Shown: positions 37,401-50,597, counted from the stretch's first letter. The stretch is 64,000 nt of DNA from Pyxicephalus adspersus (GCF_032062135.1 NC_092868.1:51235053-51299052), one strand, 5' to 3'. Numbers and translations: made by a program. The notes: generated by a model from the sequence alone, not told the origin.

Positions 37401-38741
37401 GTAGGAAGAAGCAAGCTTCCTTTTAAGCTTAGCACTGAGCAAAATTTGCAACCCTTCCTCCTATTTACATAAAAAATGACTTAGCTGATCCCAATTTACC
37501 TTACCTGAGTCCTTACCTGTCCTGTTGCTCTTTTCCAAGAATGACGACTGGTGATTTACCACCGCAGTCTTGTCATCATCCATGGTCTATTACTATGCAA
37601 CCACTAGAGTCTACAGGACAATCTGAGTGCCCAGACATGCAATAGGTGCAATGTGAAATGTTCACTTCACCAAGCAGCAACTTGGGAACCTGAGAATGGT
37701 TTCTCAGACTTAGGAAGACTCAGGTCATCACTCAAATGAGAATGTAGATGAGTATTTAGGGCATCTAGATTTTTTTCTTTTAATACAGAAGAGGTACCAG
37801 TGGGGTTCCTTGTACATAGCTGAAGACTCTAAAGCAGTTTTAAAATGTTTACCTTTTCAGAAAGCATTTTCCAACTTTAAAAATTTCTCTGCCTATCTCA
37901 AACCCTGCCACAGGCTGACTGACAGCCCAAAAAGTTTAAGATGGAATTTAATTTTTTTTCGTTTGAGGTTTATAAGTGACCAGAAAAATAGTTTGTCTTT
38001 GATAGGATAGATGATAAATTATCCAGAGTGTTTTTGGTCTTAAGTGGCATTTTCCAGAAGGACACTGGAAAGATGAATAATAAAATATTATGGAGAGAAC
38101 AAAGAATGCACCAGTGCAGGAAAATATTATGTTTGATGTTGAGCTTTGAAATTTAAGATCGCATGTATAACTTTTTTTTGTTCTGGATAGAGTGACAAAG
38201 GATTTGAACCTTTGTGAAGTATGTTATTGTCATTTTTATACCTAAGGTGAGACATGGTACCACTTTGTGTAAGGATACAAACACAAATTATTAGTAGTAT
38301 TTAGTATGGGGATTAGAGTGGGGGACAGTTATATAGGGTTTTATATTTATGGTTTGATCATTTCATTTATTTTTTTAATGGCCAAGTTAATCTAGCAGTG
38401 TTTACAATGTTATTAAGATTAAATATCATCCATTCTTAACCAGGGTTCCTCGGGCGGCTGTTAAGGGTTGCTTAACATTTGGCTTACTGACCTCCCATCT
38501 GATGGTGACTGCATAGTGCTGGGTCAGAGTCAGTAGAATGGCACCAGTGATCTTTTGTCTGTGTATAATCGTGACATATGCACTAACATGAGAAATTCTT
38601 TCCTGATTATCATCATTTTATCAAGAGTTCCCTGAGACTCCAGAGTAAAAAAGGTTGACATAGACTGCTCTATAAGGTCAAATGTATGTACACACCTGAA
38701 CATCACAACTATAGTAGCTACCATTATACCAACTATACAGA
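34435..38741. other. Intron stretch without a supported gene
   Basis: A/T-rich. No exon, RNA gene or clear mobile element recognised. Confidence 0.5.
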
Positions 38742-39035
38742 TATAAGTCTCCACTATTCTGGGAAGGCTTTCCACAAGAGTTTGGAATGTCTGTGGGAAT
38801 TTGTGTCCTTTCGGCCCTTTTCAGAGGTCAGTTGCTGATGCTGTAAGTAAAAATCTTGGACTGCAAACAGCTTTTTCATTTATCCTCTGTAGGTTTGAGG
38901 TTGGGGGCTCTGTACAGACCACTTAAGTTCCTCTACATCAAACTCTTTATGATCCTTTGTGCACAGGGGACAGTCACAGTTGTCTATAAAATGTCTTTCT
39001 ATATCATGACCACTATGCTTCGCTGGAAGCACCTG
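38742..39035 (-). pseudogene. Tc1-like transposase relic, minus strand
   Basis: The plus strand reads ACTATTCTGGGAAGGCTTTCCACAAG, then GGTTTGAGGTTGGGGGCTCTGTACAGACCACTTAAGTTCCTCTACATCAAACTC, then TTTGTGCACAGGGGACAGTCA. These are the reverse complement of the region around the second D and the final DE of the same Tc1-like family as at 26410. The section between 38800 and 38880 is badly decayed and the WxSPDLNP section is mostly lost. Similarity beyond about 38975 is weak. Confidence 0.6.
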
Positions 39036-39249
39036 AACTAATTTATATGGAGGGATGTGGACATGCAGTTGTGTTGGTTAGTTGCCTACTTTGGCTATAT
39101 AATGTATATATAAATACCTTGCTATGTTATGTCTGGCACATTGTCAGGAAAGCACCATCTAGAAGGAAAGTGCTAACCCAGGCGGCATGCTAAAGTTGAA
39201 TGTCCTAGGAGTTTAGTGAGGTCGCCAGAGACAAGTACATAATCCTTTT

Positions 39250-39263
39250 CTGCCATCTACTGA
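39250..39263 (-). promoter_or_regulatory. CTCF-like binding motif
   Basis: On the minus strand TCAGTAGATGGCAG fits CCASYAGRKGGCRS at 13 of 14 positions. It has the opposite orientation to the motif at 7168. Confidence 0.35.
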
Positions 39264-40229
39264 CCGCATTTGGTCACATTGACACTTATGTTCCAGTATG
39301 CCAAGACTTAGAGCCATGATCTCTCTGAACCACCTGCCGCCACGCAAGTTTGTATTTGAAACCTGCGCAACACAATAGATATAAACCCTATTCCTGCAAT
39401 CTTCTAGATGCTTTCACATTAGAATGCAGTGATGATGCCTAAAATGTATTAACTCATTGATAAGTTGAGTTTTATTTTGATTATGATCACCTGTTGTATA
39501 CTGTTACAGTTTAAAATCACCAGACAATACTTTTCATTTGTTTTGGAAAACTGTAAAGGGTTAGAGCCTGTTTCTGTTTTATTGCCACTTGTGTCCCAGT
39601 TGGGTAGGTTACCCGTACTGCCTGTTGGGATTGGAAGTCATGACAAATCTGTGCAACAAGGACACTTGGTAGTAGAAAAGAGCAAAACCTTCTGATAAAG
39701 CATTCATATCTGCCCGTGTTTTTTACTGTCTTAGTCACAACCATACCCTATTCAAATTCTTGCCCTGGTGTCACAGGGGCAGGTCAAAGTTTTGGAACAT
39801 CAATTAGTGTTCCCATTTTCCTGTTCTGGTGATGGCTCCCAATGACAGAGGGAAAACAGAGATCAGTGGAAACAGAGTTTATGAGATTTCCCCAGCAGTG
39901 ACATAGCCAGAAATAATCTGATTCTCTTCTATTGAAACTGATAAAAGGTCTGGACTTTACAAACCATGATGAATATGATAATTGCTATGGATTGCCTTTT
40001 CCAATAAAGCAGCTGGCATTCTGTAACTTTGCGGCCATTTCATAGACAGCTGTAGATAGCTGGAGCTCCACTATGACAATATACTAATATGTGAGCTTGG
40101 GAACACAAATTGAGACCAGATAATTGATGAAGTGTACTTGAAAATTTGATGAAGTAATTTTCTAGCTTTTACAGTATTATATGTTCCAGGATGGTGTAGT
40201 TGCCCCTTAAGATATAATTAATATATATG

Positions 40230-40480
40230 ACAGGCTTGGCCTGACCTGGTGCCTGTAAAGGCGATGGAGAGTGAATTGGAACTGAAGCAGCGACCTCTTT
40301 TCTCTCTCTTTTTCCCTCTCTCTCTTTCTCCTCCCTTGCTCTGACAGTTTTTCATTATCCCTTTCAGCTTTTATTTGGAAACATGAAATTATTATTGAGT
40401 CGTTTTAATTTTTCGTTGTCGTTTCAATTAATTGAAATTCCTCTGTCTGAAGGAGTGCGTGTGATATGCAGAGCGGCCTT
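40230..40480. promoter_or_regulatory. Possible conserved non-coding element
   Basis: A pyrimidine-rich stretch (40289-40345) is followed by complex A/T sequence with TTTCAATTAATTGAAATT, a palindromic homeodomain-like site near 40422-40439. No repeat similarity seen. Constraint is assumed from appearance only. Confidence 0.25.
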
Positions 40481-40660
40481 TTCTTGTTTTTTTTCATTTA
40501 GTTGATAATTCTTTCTATTATAAGCAGTTGTTGGAAAGTCTGCACTGTCCTGTCTCATTAGTAGTCCATGTCTTCCTCCATGTCTGTCTGTCTATCCTCA
40601 GCTGCTGTCTCATGCAGAATTATTTATACTTTAGTCAATCATCAAATGCAGTGCTACAGT

Positions 40661-40705
40661 TACAGTTTTCTTAAAGGGCCGGCTACAGTTTTCCTAAAGG
40701 GCCAC
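40661..40705 (+). repeat. 23-bp tandem duplication
   Basis: TACAGTTTTCTTAAAGGGCCGGC is followed at once by TACAGTTTTCCTAAAGGGCCAC. Two units, about two changes. Confidence 0.85.
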
Positions 40706-43700
40706 TCCATGTTTAGGTTTTTGGTCTGTGCTGCACACACTTGTGATGATGTCAGTGGAGTGGCTGCATACTTAAAGCTACAGGTCAGAGTAGTTGGGGT
40801 GAAAGAATTTATTCACTCTCATTTGCTCTCATTTGAGACTGATTTTTGCAAAACGTCATGGAACAGTGAACACGACTTTCAATGCAAGTACAGGTTCTTG
40901 GTTGCAACAACCAACCAATTAGAATGCCTCCTGTTAGGTAGGGGTGGTATTGGCTGAAATAGCAAATCTGGTGTATCATCAATAAAGCATTTGCACCAAA
41001 CAAAATTATACACAAACAACAAAGTCTTTTCTGCCACCAAAGAACCATTATTACATACCCCAATGCAAGGGAACTTACAGATTTCAGGCCTTACTTGGGC
41101 TCAACATATACAATAAATATCCACAATGATTAATCTAGATAATTTCCCTGTAGAGAGACACAAGCATCCACACAAGGAGCCTTGATGCGTTTTGTACAAC
41201 AGTGGTTACTGTAAGCAAGGTTGGCCTGGGGACCTAAGGGCCACCAAAGGAAGCAAGAAGGAGAGCCCCCAAGAATTCTTAGCTTTCCTGGTTTATTTTT
41301 GTTAGGTGGCAGGAGCCAAGGGTCCACCAGAGATAGTTTTCCTGTGGCCCCCTGTATGGCACCAATACCCCTAATTTTGAAAGCAAATCACTGATGTTCA
41401 CTAGAAGTTTTTTGGGGGGACCTCTAGTTCACCAGTCCAGGACCTCAGTGGACCATTGACCTTACCTGTAGTGCACCTCTTTGTTAAAGGCATCAAAGCT
41501 TCCTGTGCTGATGCTTGCACTCCTGTACATACATCCGTACATATTTTTCTTTTTTTTTCCATAAACCCCCAGTGAGCAACATAACTTCAATTCATCATTT
41601 TGGACATGTGCTGCATTTCCTCTGGATGTAAAAGGACTTAAAAAAAAAAATCCTCTTGCTTTCCTTGGTTAAAGAAAATCTCCTCAGTAGTGCACATAAA
41701 AAATATATATCCAAAACATAAGGGTTTTAGCTTAGATATACTTTGAGAGATTGTTTTGTAATACACCAATGATAACCCCATCTTGAAGCCGATCTTCAAA
41801 TCAAATATTTTTATATTGGGAGCTATATGCACAAAATAGATGGTGTATGAATATTTGGTAGAACCAAGCTATTGCTGCAGGCGACACCATTTCGATTTGT
41901 GTCTCTGTTGATACACATGGCCTTTCGCATGTTATCAAGGCCTGTTCTACATTTTGCATCCTGTAAATTCAGAGGGGCCTTCGTGCGTGCCATTTGATTA
42001 CAGGTGTGCTGACTGTGAAATTGCGTGTTGACAAAAGACGTCGCCGAGGGCAGTCCTCTCATATTATAATGTTTGCAGTGTTAAACGGCAGTGCCACATT
42101 CTGAGACGGTAGAAGTCCTGCGTCAGCAGCCTCCGCTCGGCCAAGTGTAAATCGTTCACTAGCTAGCCGGAGATTGCAGGACACAAACAGGGCTTGGCTT
42201 CTGTAAGCATTTAAAGAGCACCTGTGCTGCAGGAGTAAAGGGCTGCAATTGGGGAGGGTGAGAGGCTGGGTTTGGTTCCTGCAGCTGTAAAAAGGTTTTC
42301 GTTGTGTTTTAAAGATGTTGAGGGTTTTATTGTTATTTAACAATAATTCAAGGAAAGGAAAAAAGAGAGTTAAGAAAGTGAAAGCAACTGTATGGGGTCA
42401 ATTAATAAATAGTTTTTACCTAACATTTAAACATTTTTTCAAACTTGATTTAGTTAAAAAAATATGAATCACAAGCAAAAGTTAATTTGTATATTTATTT
42501 TAGTTGAATCCAGTGTACAGCTCGATGTTGGTTGCTGGGGTACCTGGCACATCCCAGCTTCCCCCGCGGCTACCAGGACTGAATTTCTAACATGATAAGT
42601 CAGTATTTATTTTGCAATTCTAAAATGAATAGAAAAAATGTTTCCAGTGATATATTTAAAAGATTCTCCCTTCCTCATTGGTTTTAATGCGTTTCATCAA
42701 AACAGTGAAAGTCCTGATATTTGCCAAAATGTAATAAGTGAACGTGGTTCATTTTGCTCATTGCCGACTTGTAATTTTGTTCTAGGTCAATAACTTGGAA
42801 AGTAAGAATATCCCAAGGATCATTATAACCAGTGTTTTAGTCAGCAATAGTAGCCCCACTAATATTTATTATAATATAGCTTTTTTTTCGGGGATATGAA
42901 AGACATCAAGGAGTCTACTGTGGGTGTGTATGAATTTCTTCTTCGGGAATGCCTCCACCCAAACAAAAGGGGTTCACAGATCACCAACAAAAAGTAAGCA
43001 AGGCAGACATTAAGCGGCATTCCATGTATACATTCTGACTTTTATTAAACAATCATCAGAGGTTCTGCACTATTGGGCAAATGCTAGAACTTTCCAATCT
43101 CTTACTAAAATAAAAAAAAAACCTTTAAATGTGACAGGCAGAACATTTCTATGAAATCCCGAGTGTCACTGCATGTGATACTATATTCTCCCAAACTATC
43201 CTCACTGGGCCTCATCAAAGTGTCAGAACTAAGAGCAATCGTTATTTCCCACAGGAGCCAATCAGATAAGACCTGCTCTGCAAAATGACACTTGGAATGT
43301 GAAAGCGTGAAATATAATCGTTGGCTGTAGGGAAACAACCACGGGTCTGATCATTTGTACTGATAAGCTAATACATGGCCTACGGCCTAAAAAATGTAAC
43401 ATTTACCTATGAACTGGGAGGTCCCAATTAAAGAGAGGTGGGGCTTGACAACACCTGTCCACACCTGTCTGCTACAAAATTACAGGTACTCCTTAAAAAA
43501 CTTCATCTTAATGAAAGTGCTAATCTACTGCTCCAAGACACCATCACATCACTTTCTCCTTTGTTAATGTTGCAGCAATTTCAGTGCAGGATTTCCCCTT
43601 TTGGACCCTTTAGACAGATTCTGGATAACTTTAGACAGATTCAAAATACAGTAATTAATGAATCTCTGTAATCATGAATACATTACTAATTGTGTTTATT

Positions 43701-44499
43701 TTTAAATAAAATCTATGTAAGCATCTCAAATGACCTAGTATCAGCCTTCTGTAGTCCCTGTACAGCAGAGATTAGCCTGGGACAGGTAGAAGCATCATAG
43801 GGACCCAGTTAGCTGTGCTGTAGTGCTCATATGCTGATGAGAAACGTGCTGATTGGAGTAGAAAGCAGATTGACAAAGAGATAAATGAAGCTGTCATTGC
43901 TGAGTTCTCCTGTTTCTTTGGCTGTACTGATCTGAATGAAGAATTTCTGATATGTAAATAACAGCTTTTATACTTCCTCAGCAAAGCTGGTTTAGGATAG
44001 GATGAACTGGGGAATTGCCAGGACCCCCATCCCCTGCAGAGCCTCAAATAACAAAATGCCAATGGGTGCATGCAGCTGGAATTCGATGCATATGGGGCCA
44101 CCACTTTCTACTTGCCCGAGGGCCCCATTTTGTCTAAAACTGTCCCTTTTCCTGAGTACATATATCCTTGTATCTGACTTTTATATTCCCTAATCATGTA
44201 CGGTTGCATATCTGTGCTGTGACGATATCGTTCCAAATCTCAGAACCGCCTGGCACTCTTTTCATCCCTCTCCATATCCTGCACAGTAATTCCTCAACGC
44301 TTCTCAACTATCTGTCGCGGGCCTGTGTGCTGCAGCCTCGCTACCCAGCGGGTGCCCACAAACTGATCAAACAAATTGATCTTCCCTGCAAGGAGCTTTG
44401 ATCTGCAAGTGTGCGACCATATAATTACTGCCATTTGCTTTCCTGTTCCCACTGACGTTACTGTCCTATAGCCATTTAATAATAGCAAATGTGGCTGAC

Positions 44500-44760
44500 A
44501 GCCTTATCGCCTACACTTTTAAAGGTTTCAGGCTTTACGTACCACTAAGCGCTTTGATCAAGAGTAAGTCCACCTGAGCAATTATTTTTAACGAGGAAAT
44601 GGACAATCTCAAAGCGACTAATTATTAAGGATCAATGGCTGGATGGTGAATAAGGTAAAGCAATTAATAAAGATTGTCATCTGTGTGTATATTAAATTGC
44701 TCTGCTTTGCTTTAGGGACAATGAATAAATTTTCAGGAAAAGAACATGAGCCGTTTCAAA
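44500..44760. promoter_or_regulatory. Possible conserved non-coding element
   Basis: Contains GCTTTGATCAAGAG (TCF/LEF-like) and CTAATTATTAAGG (homeodomain-like) in complex non-repetitive sequence. Only a visual impression of constraint. Confidence 0.25.
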
Positions 44761-46536
44761 ATTAAACCAACTGCATTTCAGGCAGTTTTTGTTTCAGGGG
44801 AAGATTTAGGAGCAAATTCTTCCAGTGTGATGGGAGCTAATTTTCGAGGGTCTGCGGAGCCCCTACAATAACTGTAGGGATCAGGATAAGACTTTTGCCA
44901 TGGATTACTGCACACGCCTTACATCACATTCACTAAAATGTAGTGTGACAGAGCACATGGAATTCTGACATGGGAAAATAGATGCATTTTTGTGCAGAGC
45001 ACAGATCTGTTGTGGTGCATCGCAGTGCACTGTAATGTTCTTACATTCTGCACATGTGCCAGAAAACCACTGAAAATAGTTAATACTGCAAAACACAAAT
45101 GTGTGCACAATGGGCATCCACACATTGTGGTCCGTTGCATTACCACAGCCAGTTGTGTAGATTTCCACCTTGCACTATCATTAGCATTGCAATAAGATGA
45201 CCCAAGTGTACTTGCATTGCGGTACACTGGCTAGGTACATTTGGCTGGCATGCAGAATTAATGTGTTATCACAAGGTAACATTTTTTATAATTCACTAAT
45301 GGTGTGGCTACACATAGGATTTTACATCATGCTACAGGATGTTCCAAAACTCTTTCACAATTGTAAAACTGACTGCAGTAAACCCAATCTTCATACCAAT
45401 TTGTGTAATCATGTTTCTATGTCTCTGTGTGAACGGTATGATAGGTGCCTCTGTTACAGTGATACTGAACTATTGCCTGTAACTGGGGAAGAGCGTCAGC
45501 TGCATGGAAGCACAATCAAAAAATTGCTCCAGTGTGAAACTATTGCCAGTAATTCAGCAATTGACTTGAGAGCATCAATTTCTCAGTAGCAAAATCAAAA
45601 AATTGCTCCAGTAACTGTACCCTGAGGAATTCAATAACACTACCAATTACTGTTCAATTTTAAGAGGATCAACATTCCATGGCCAACAGCTTTTAATGAA
45701 ACTTTAATTGACTTACTGAATTTGCTGGGTTTGGGCAAGCAAATTTGCTAAATGACAGATTAATCAGTCATTTATCTTGGCTGCAAAGCTGCTGGAAAAG
45801 GGCGATGAGTATGTGGAAGGGCAACCAAGATTTTAAAATAAACTCCTCTGTGCACTCAATGTGCATTCAATGTTGCTACATTAAACAACATAACATATAT
45901 CAAATATAAACTTTTTTTGTGAATTTATTACTTCAAATAATAGGGTTTCCATGCCAAAAGGCTCCTGAGCTATCTCAAAATATATCTTTAAAAAACTTTC
46001 CAAGGCATTTAAATTATATGTCGCAGACACCTGTTGGCTGGGATCTGCAGGGGTGGGACTTAGTGGGCAGGGTGGTTCTTAACTCCAAGAGGTGGCGTGA
46101 CCCCAGCAGACATAACCCACCTCCATGAACCCATCCATCAGCATCTAAATATTTCTAAATCTTTATAGCATTTTGCAGTATTTCATATTGTCAGCTGTTC
46201 TCAGTGATTTTACAAGCAATGTCTCCTTTCTATTCAAATATAATAATAATAGTCAGTCATTTAGTAGCAGGAAGAAATTCAATTATTTGGTAAAATACAG
46301 ATTTCCATAATTACCAGCTATTCAAGAGATAAGGCTGTATATTTCTGTACCCAGCAAGTGTCGTTCAGCCGTGAAAATAGCTGCAAATCAAATATTGTAA
46401 TATAATGGTGCATTGGTAAAGGGCTGTTCACTTAATGAAGGTCAATTGTGGCCCAATTGCATAATTTTAAAAGAAAGCATGAAAGAATGTGATCGACTGC
46501 AGTAATAGATATATAATATTATATCTAGTATGTATG

Positions 46537-46537
<1 letters not shown>

Positions 46538-46577
<40 letters not shown>
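46538..46577. repeat. (AT)n microsatellite
   Basis: About 20 uninterrupted AT units. Confidence 0.95.
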
Positions 46578-46580
<3 letters not shown>

Positions 46581-49500
46581 TTATTATTTTATTTCTGTAA
46601 GCTTTGCAATGAGCTTGTTCAAACTAACTAGTCAGTGAAAGTTTCAATATGACCACATTATCAGATCCTGTGTTGGACTTGATCCCTATTAAGTCAACTT
46701 GTGACTATGTAGTCTGTCCTCCCCATATGAAGCCTCTCTATCAAAGCATATAAACTCTGTTCCTGCAATGCAGCCAACAGGGGGGCTGACTTGTCCATAG
46801 GAAAACCCCATGTCCAATGTTCCCTTGCATGGTAGAGTGTTTTCTCAGCTCTATACAGGACAATGGGGTGGCTACAGATGAGAACAATCTAAACAGAGCA
46901 TGAATTGTACCCACAGGCAAAGGCATTATGGGGATTCATGGAACACATTTTTAGAGAAACAGGTGAAAGAAATGTTTCATTAAGATATAACAAAAACTAT
47001 GTTTATAGTATTACTTTAAATATCAGTATTGAAATACTTTCAATCTAAGACTTTTTTAAAAAGTTGTTGAACAATGCAGACTGTCCACGTGGGCTTGGTA
47101 TTTATATATTTATTTCATGCCATAAATCCGCCATTGTTTAATTCGCCAGTTCCGCCGCTGGGAGATAACAGTGCTCTTAAAAGTTTCCAATCTACTTGCC
47201 ATTTATACAGAGAGCGCTCAAACCTTTAAGGGGAGAAGCAGCAGCGTGACTGTGTGCTGCCGTAGGAAATAACAATAAATCAAAATGCCTTATCTGATTA
47301 TGGAACACATTTCTTGCGGTAATGTACCATCCAGGCCTTCAAATAGCAGCCATTTGCAGAAATGTCGTTTTCTCGGATTGACGGGTAATAGTGGAAGCAC
47401 TTTTCTTAGGGTTTGTAACACAAATAATGGTTAATAGCAGATTATAGAGGGTTGCTGTCTCAAGTCTTTAAACATGCTTCTTCCTAAGCAATCAATGTTG
47501 TTTGACTTCAGATATATATGTTTTTAAAGAGGAATCTGCCAGCTGTTTGTTTTAGATATGTTTATCTTCCCGTTGGAAATATTTTAGGCAAATCATTTAC
47601 TTGTAAAAAAAAAAATGTGTAGATATTTAAATGCCCTGAGACTAGTGCCACTGGGTGCCGCCATCTTAAATTTGATGTCAGCAATCTCCAAAGACCAAAG
47701 CAAAAGGAGTCCTGTAAATAATTGTTAAGTATCAGAGATTACCTTTTTGAATATTATTTATTTAGGATCAGTGGGGAAAATTCCTTTCATAGTCATGGTC
47801 ATGCTCTACCAAGTGGCCTGAGAGCCAGAACTAAGCAGGCATCATCAGATGGGGGGCCAATCAGCCACAGCTAGAGGAACCTTGGCTGAGAATGGCTGTC
47901 CCCATTGTATTCTCCTTCACTCCACTTCCAGCAGCTACATAAAAGGTTATCCTTGTAGAGGTAGTAGCTTGTGGGCCAGCACAAAGAGTAATTAGGTATG
48001 CCCCGTAGAGAAGAGGACTATGACTTGTACAGGGTTGTGCTAGGGCATTGCCCTTCCCAAGACAGTTGGATGTACCACCAGGTTTAGGAGCACATTGCAA
48101 ATGAATAAATATGTATTTAAAATACTTTTCTTTTTAATTTCTTTTACATGCAACATTTTTCAATTGATGACAGAGTCTCTTTAAACTTATGCAGAACAGT
48201 GGATTCTCCTATTAGGTCCCTTACAATTTGGAAAATATATTGAAAGGACATCAATTCAATAATTGCAATCAGAACTTCAGACCTATCCTGTTCTTACCTC
48301 TTGTGTTATCTATGGAAGTCTCATTAGGTGTTATCTTGGGGCTACAAGATGATTAGTGTTCATGTTATGGAGAATAGAGAAGTTTTGAATAGGTAAAGAA
48401 AACTTGGCAAGGCTGACAACCTTCCACAAAAATGCTGTGTGTTGTCAGCTCAAAACAAGACTGCATTTTCTGCACATCAGTGATTCTTCTTTTTTACATT
48501 TTTTTGTGGACCAATTTATACAGCAATATACAAGTAAATTTTTGGGTAGGCAAAAAAATCTTGCAAAACTCTACAAAAATGTATATCAAAAGCACCTTTT
48601 CAGTCAGTGTATGCTTAAAAGAAAAACTAGACTTCTTTCAGGCCTTCAGTAAATTGCACCTGTTTCCCGCATGCTCAACCACGCTCCATACTCATACTCG
48701 CTTGAATGGGAGCAGTTGAGAACCATTTTATGCATGCAGTTGCATTCACATGCAGTCACTGCAAATGCAAGGGCAATGTGTGCTATGCAGTTTACTGCTC
48801 CTTGCAGTAGTTTACTATGCACCTGCGAGCAGCAAATCCATACAGTTTGCGACTGCATGTCTAGAGGAGCCCTTTGAGTTACTGCACAGCAAATAATAGA
48901 TAAAAAATAATAATTAATAAATAATGAATAGTTAAGGGGGAAGGGGGAAGAAGGACTACTTAGGGCTGATTAGGTTAAACAAATAATCTGTTTTCTTACA
49001 GAAGTACATCAAAAATACTGATCTTGCCTAAAATCCAGTGCCTGGAATTTCCTGTGTGTTGAACAGATATACCAAATTACATTAAAAGCTTTCCCAACTA
49101 TCTTTTATAATGTTCTACCAAATTTATCTCTGTGTAATGGAGATGAGCGAGGGAGATGTTTGTAATCCATATCTAGAGAGCAGTCTAGGGTGACAAACTC
49201 CTCCAAAGCTACTGTACCATAAGTGAGCATTGTCACCCTAGGACAGGAAGCTGGAAAGATCACCAGGTGTAAATAAAAAATGATGCAGCCACAAGGGCTG
49301 GTAAGATTTTTACTTTAGATTTTGACATGCTCCTAAAGCCAGGGGACCAACATGACAGTAACCAAGTTAGTATCCCCAAATGTTATCACTGATTGGTTCC
49401 CTTTAAAATATGGCAATCTCATTATACTGTCTGCCCCACCCCTCACTACCACCTGACCACAAATCGTTTTATTTATAACGATCTACTGATTCACATTGAT

Positions 49501-50428
49501 CCGTCATTATTTTTTCCTAATATTTCAAATAGCAGCAGGCTGTCACACTGAATAATTCACTGTTGCTTCAGAAACCGTGCGCTCCCGTTTGTTATTAACC
49601 CCCCTTCCTTGCTGTCGCCCTGGCAACCAACGAGTATAAACGATTATTGTGCCAGCTTATTAAACGGATTTAATTCAGCGACGGTAAACATTTGCGGCGG
49701 TGTTTGCGCTAATGAAGCCCATGTCAGTGGGAAATAATTATGGTGGATCACTATTTTTGCTAAAAAGTGGGTGCGGAGGAATTAAGATAAGTGGATATTC
49801 AGGGGTTAACGCAAAGTAATAATTATCTATAATTTTAGCTAAGAATCTGGCGCGAAGTCATTTGGAAAATGATGAGGTGGTGTTTTCTATTGCACGCTCT
49901 AAATCTTGGATCTCTTCTGTATAGAGCCGTGTGAGCTGCTCAAAGTCATGGAGAATCATTTTAAAGGAAGATATATATTTTATATGAAATGTTTTATTAC
50001 CTGTTGGTTCTGCCAGGGTCCATTTATTCTGAATTTGTTTATACACATGTACATGCATCATGGTAACATGCATGCTGTATGTGTGTATGTTGCAGTGTCA
50101 AAATTTTTAAATGGCACATAAATGCAACTTCTTATCAGACATGCCTTGCAATGTGTTGCATCTATAGTGCATGTCATGCAATGTGCCACAAAACAAAGAT
50201 GCATTTTTTGCAGCAAGTTATCCCTTGAGAAATGGTTCTGTTGTCCATTTTGTATTTCCTGGTTGTGATTGAATGAATAGATGCTGCATTTGGCTGATCT
50301 GGTGTACTTTTCCAAAGAGCCTAAAGTGTAAACCCCTTTAGGTATTTCAAGTAATTGTACTGTGGTATAATAACATTGCTCTGTCATTGCAGATGTTGTA
50401 TAAATGTCCTTGAAATAATGTTACCACT
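46578..50428. other. Intron stretch before the CAMTA1 exon
   Basis: No further exon recognised. TGCA-rich patches lie at 48670-48870 and 50040-50215. The segment 49570-49860 is complex and may be conserved. Confidence 0.45.
49570..49860. promoter_or_regulatory. Possible conserved non-coding element near the CAMTA1 exon
   Basis: GC-richer, repeat-free sequence (for example CAGCGACGGTAAACATTTGCGGCGG and GCTAATGAAGCCCATG) some 600 bases upstream of the exon. Possible enhancer or splicing element; appearance only. Confidence 0.25.
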
Positions 50429-50443
50429 GTGTTTTCTTTTCAG
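50429..50443 (+). other. 3' splice acceptor of the CAMTA1 exon
   Basis: The sequence GTGTTTTCTTTTCAG is a pyrimidine-rich tract ending in CAG directly before the phase-0 AAT codon. I could not single out a branch point with certainty; a TTACCAC-like site lies about 20 bases upstream of the AG. Confidence 0.9.
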
Positions 50444-50597
50444 AATCCTGACATCGTATTGGTGCATTACTTGAACGTCCCGGCCATAGAGGACTGCGGA
50501 AAGCCATGTGGCCCTATTCTCTGTTCTATCAACACAGACAAGAAGGAGTGGGCCAAGTGGACCAAGGAGGAACTAATAGGCCAACTTAAACCTATGT
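50444..50597 (+). CDS. camta1: Internal exon of CAMTA1, encoding part of the CG-1 DNA-binding domain
   Basis: This 154-bp exon starts in phase 0 with NPDIVLVHYLN and ends after QLKPM plus one base of the next codon, giving 51 complete codons with no stop. A pyrimidine-rich tract and CAG (50429-50443) precede it, and a consensus GTGAGT donor at 50598 follows it. The peptide matches, from memory, the C-terminal half of the CG-1 domain of vertebrate CAMTA1, a nuclear transcription activator with CG-1, TIG, ankyrin and IQ (calmodulin-binding) regions. The stretch IEDCGKPCGPILCSINTDKK favours CAMTA1 over CAMTA2, which I recall as having LEDCGKGCSPIFCSISSD here. The single trailing T would begin the Phe codon of KPMF. 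The sequence looks intact and under constraint, so a functional exon is far likelier than a retrocopy, especially with both splice sites present. The preceding CG-1 exons and the following exon lie outside the window. Confidence 0.93.

Larger units (their letters stand above)
39050..46537. other. Long intron stretch; possible regulatory segments only
   Basis: No exon recognised. It holds a CTCF-like motif at 39250, a 23-bp tandem duplication at 40661-40705, possible conserved elements near 40230-40480, 42000-42260 and 44500-44760, a TGCA-rich patch near 44900-45240, and a 20-base direct repeat (45514-45533 and 45593-45612). Confidence 0.45.
1..50443 (+). other. camta1: Upstream CAMTA1 intron (3' part, at least 50.4 kb)
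   Basis: No other CAMTA1 exon can be recognised before the acceptor at 50443, so this whole stretch is inferred to be the 3' part of one intron, on the plus strand. It is A/T-rich, carries scattered mobile-element relics listed separately, and has a 7-base N gap. Vertebrate CAMTA1 is known for very long 5' introns, which agrees. A small undetected non-coding or alternative exon cannot be excluded. Confidence 0.8.
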
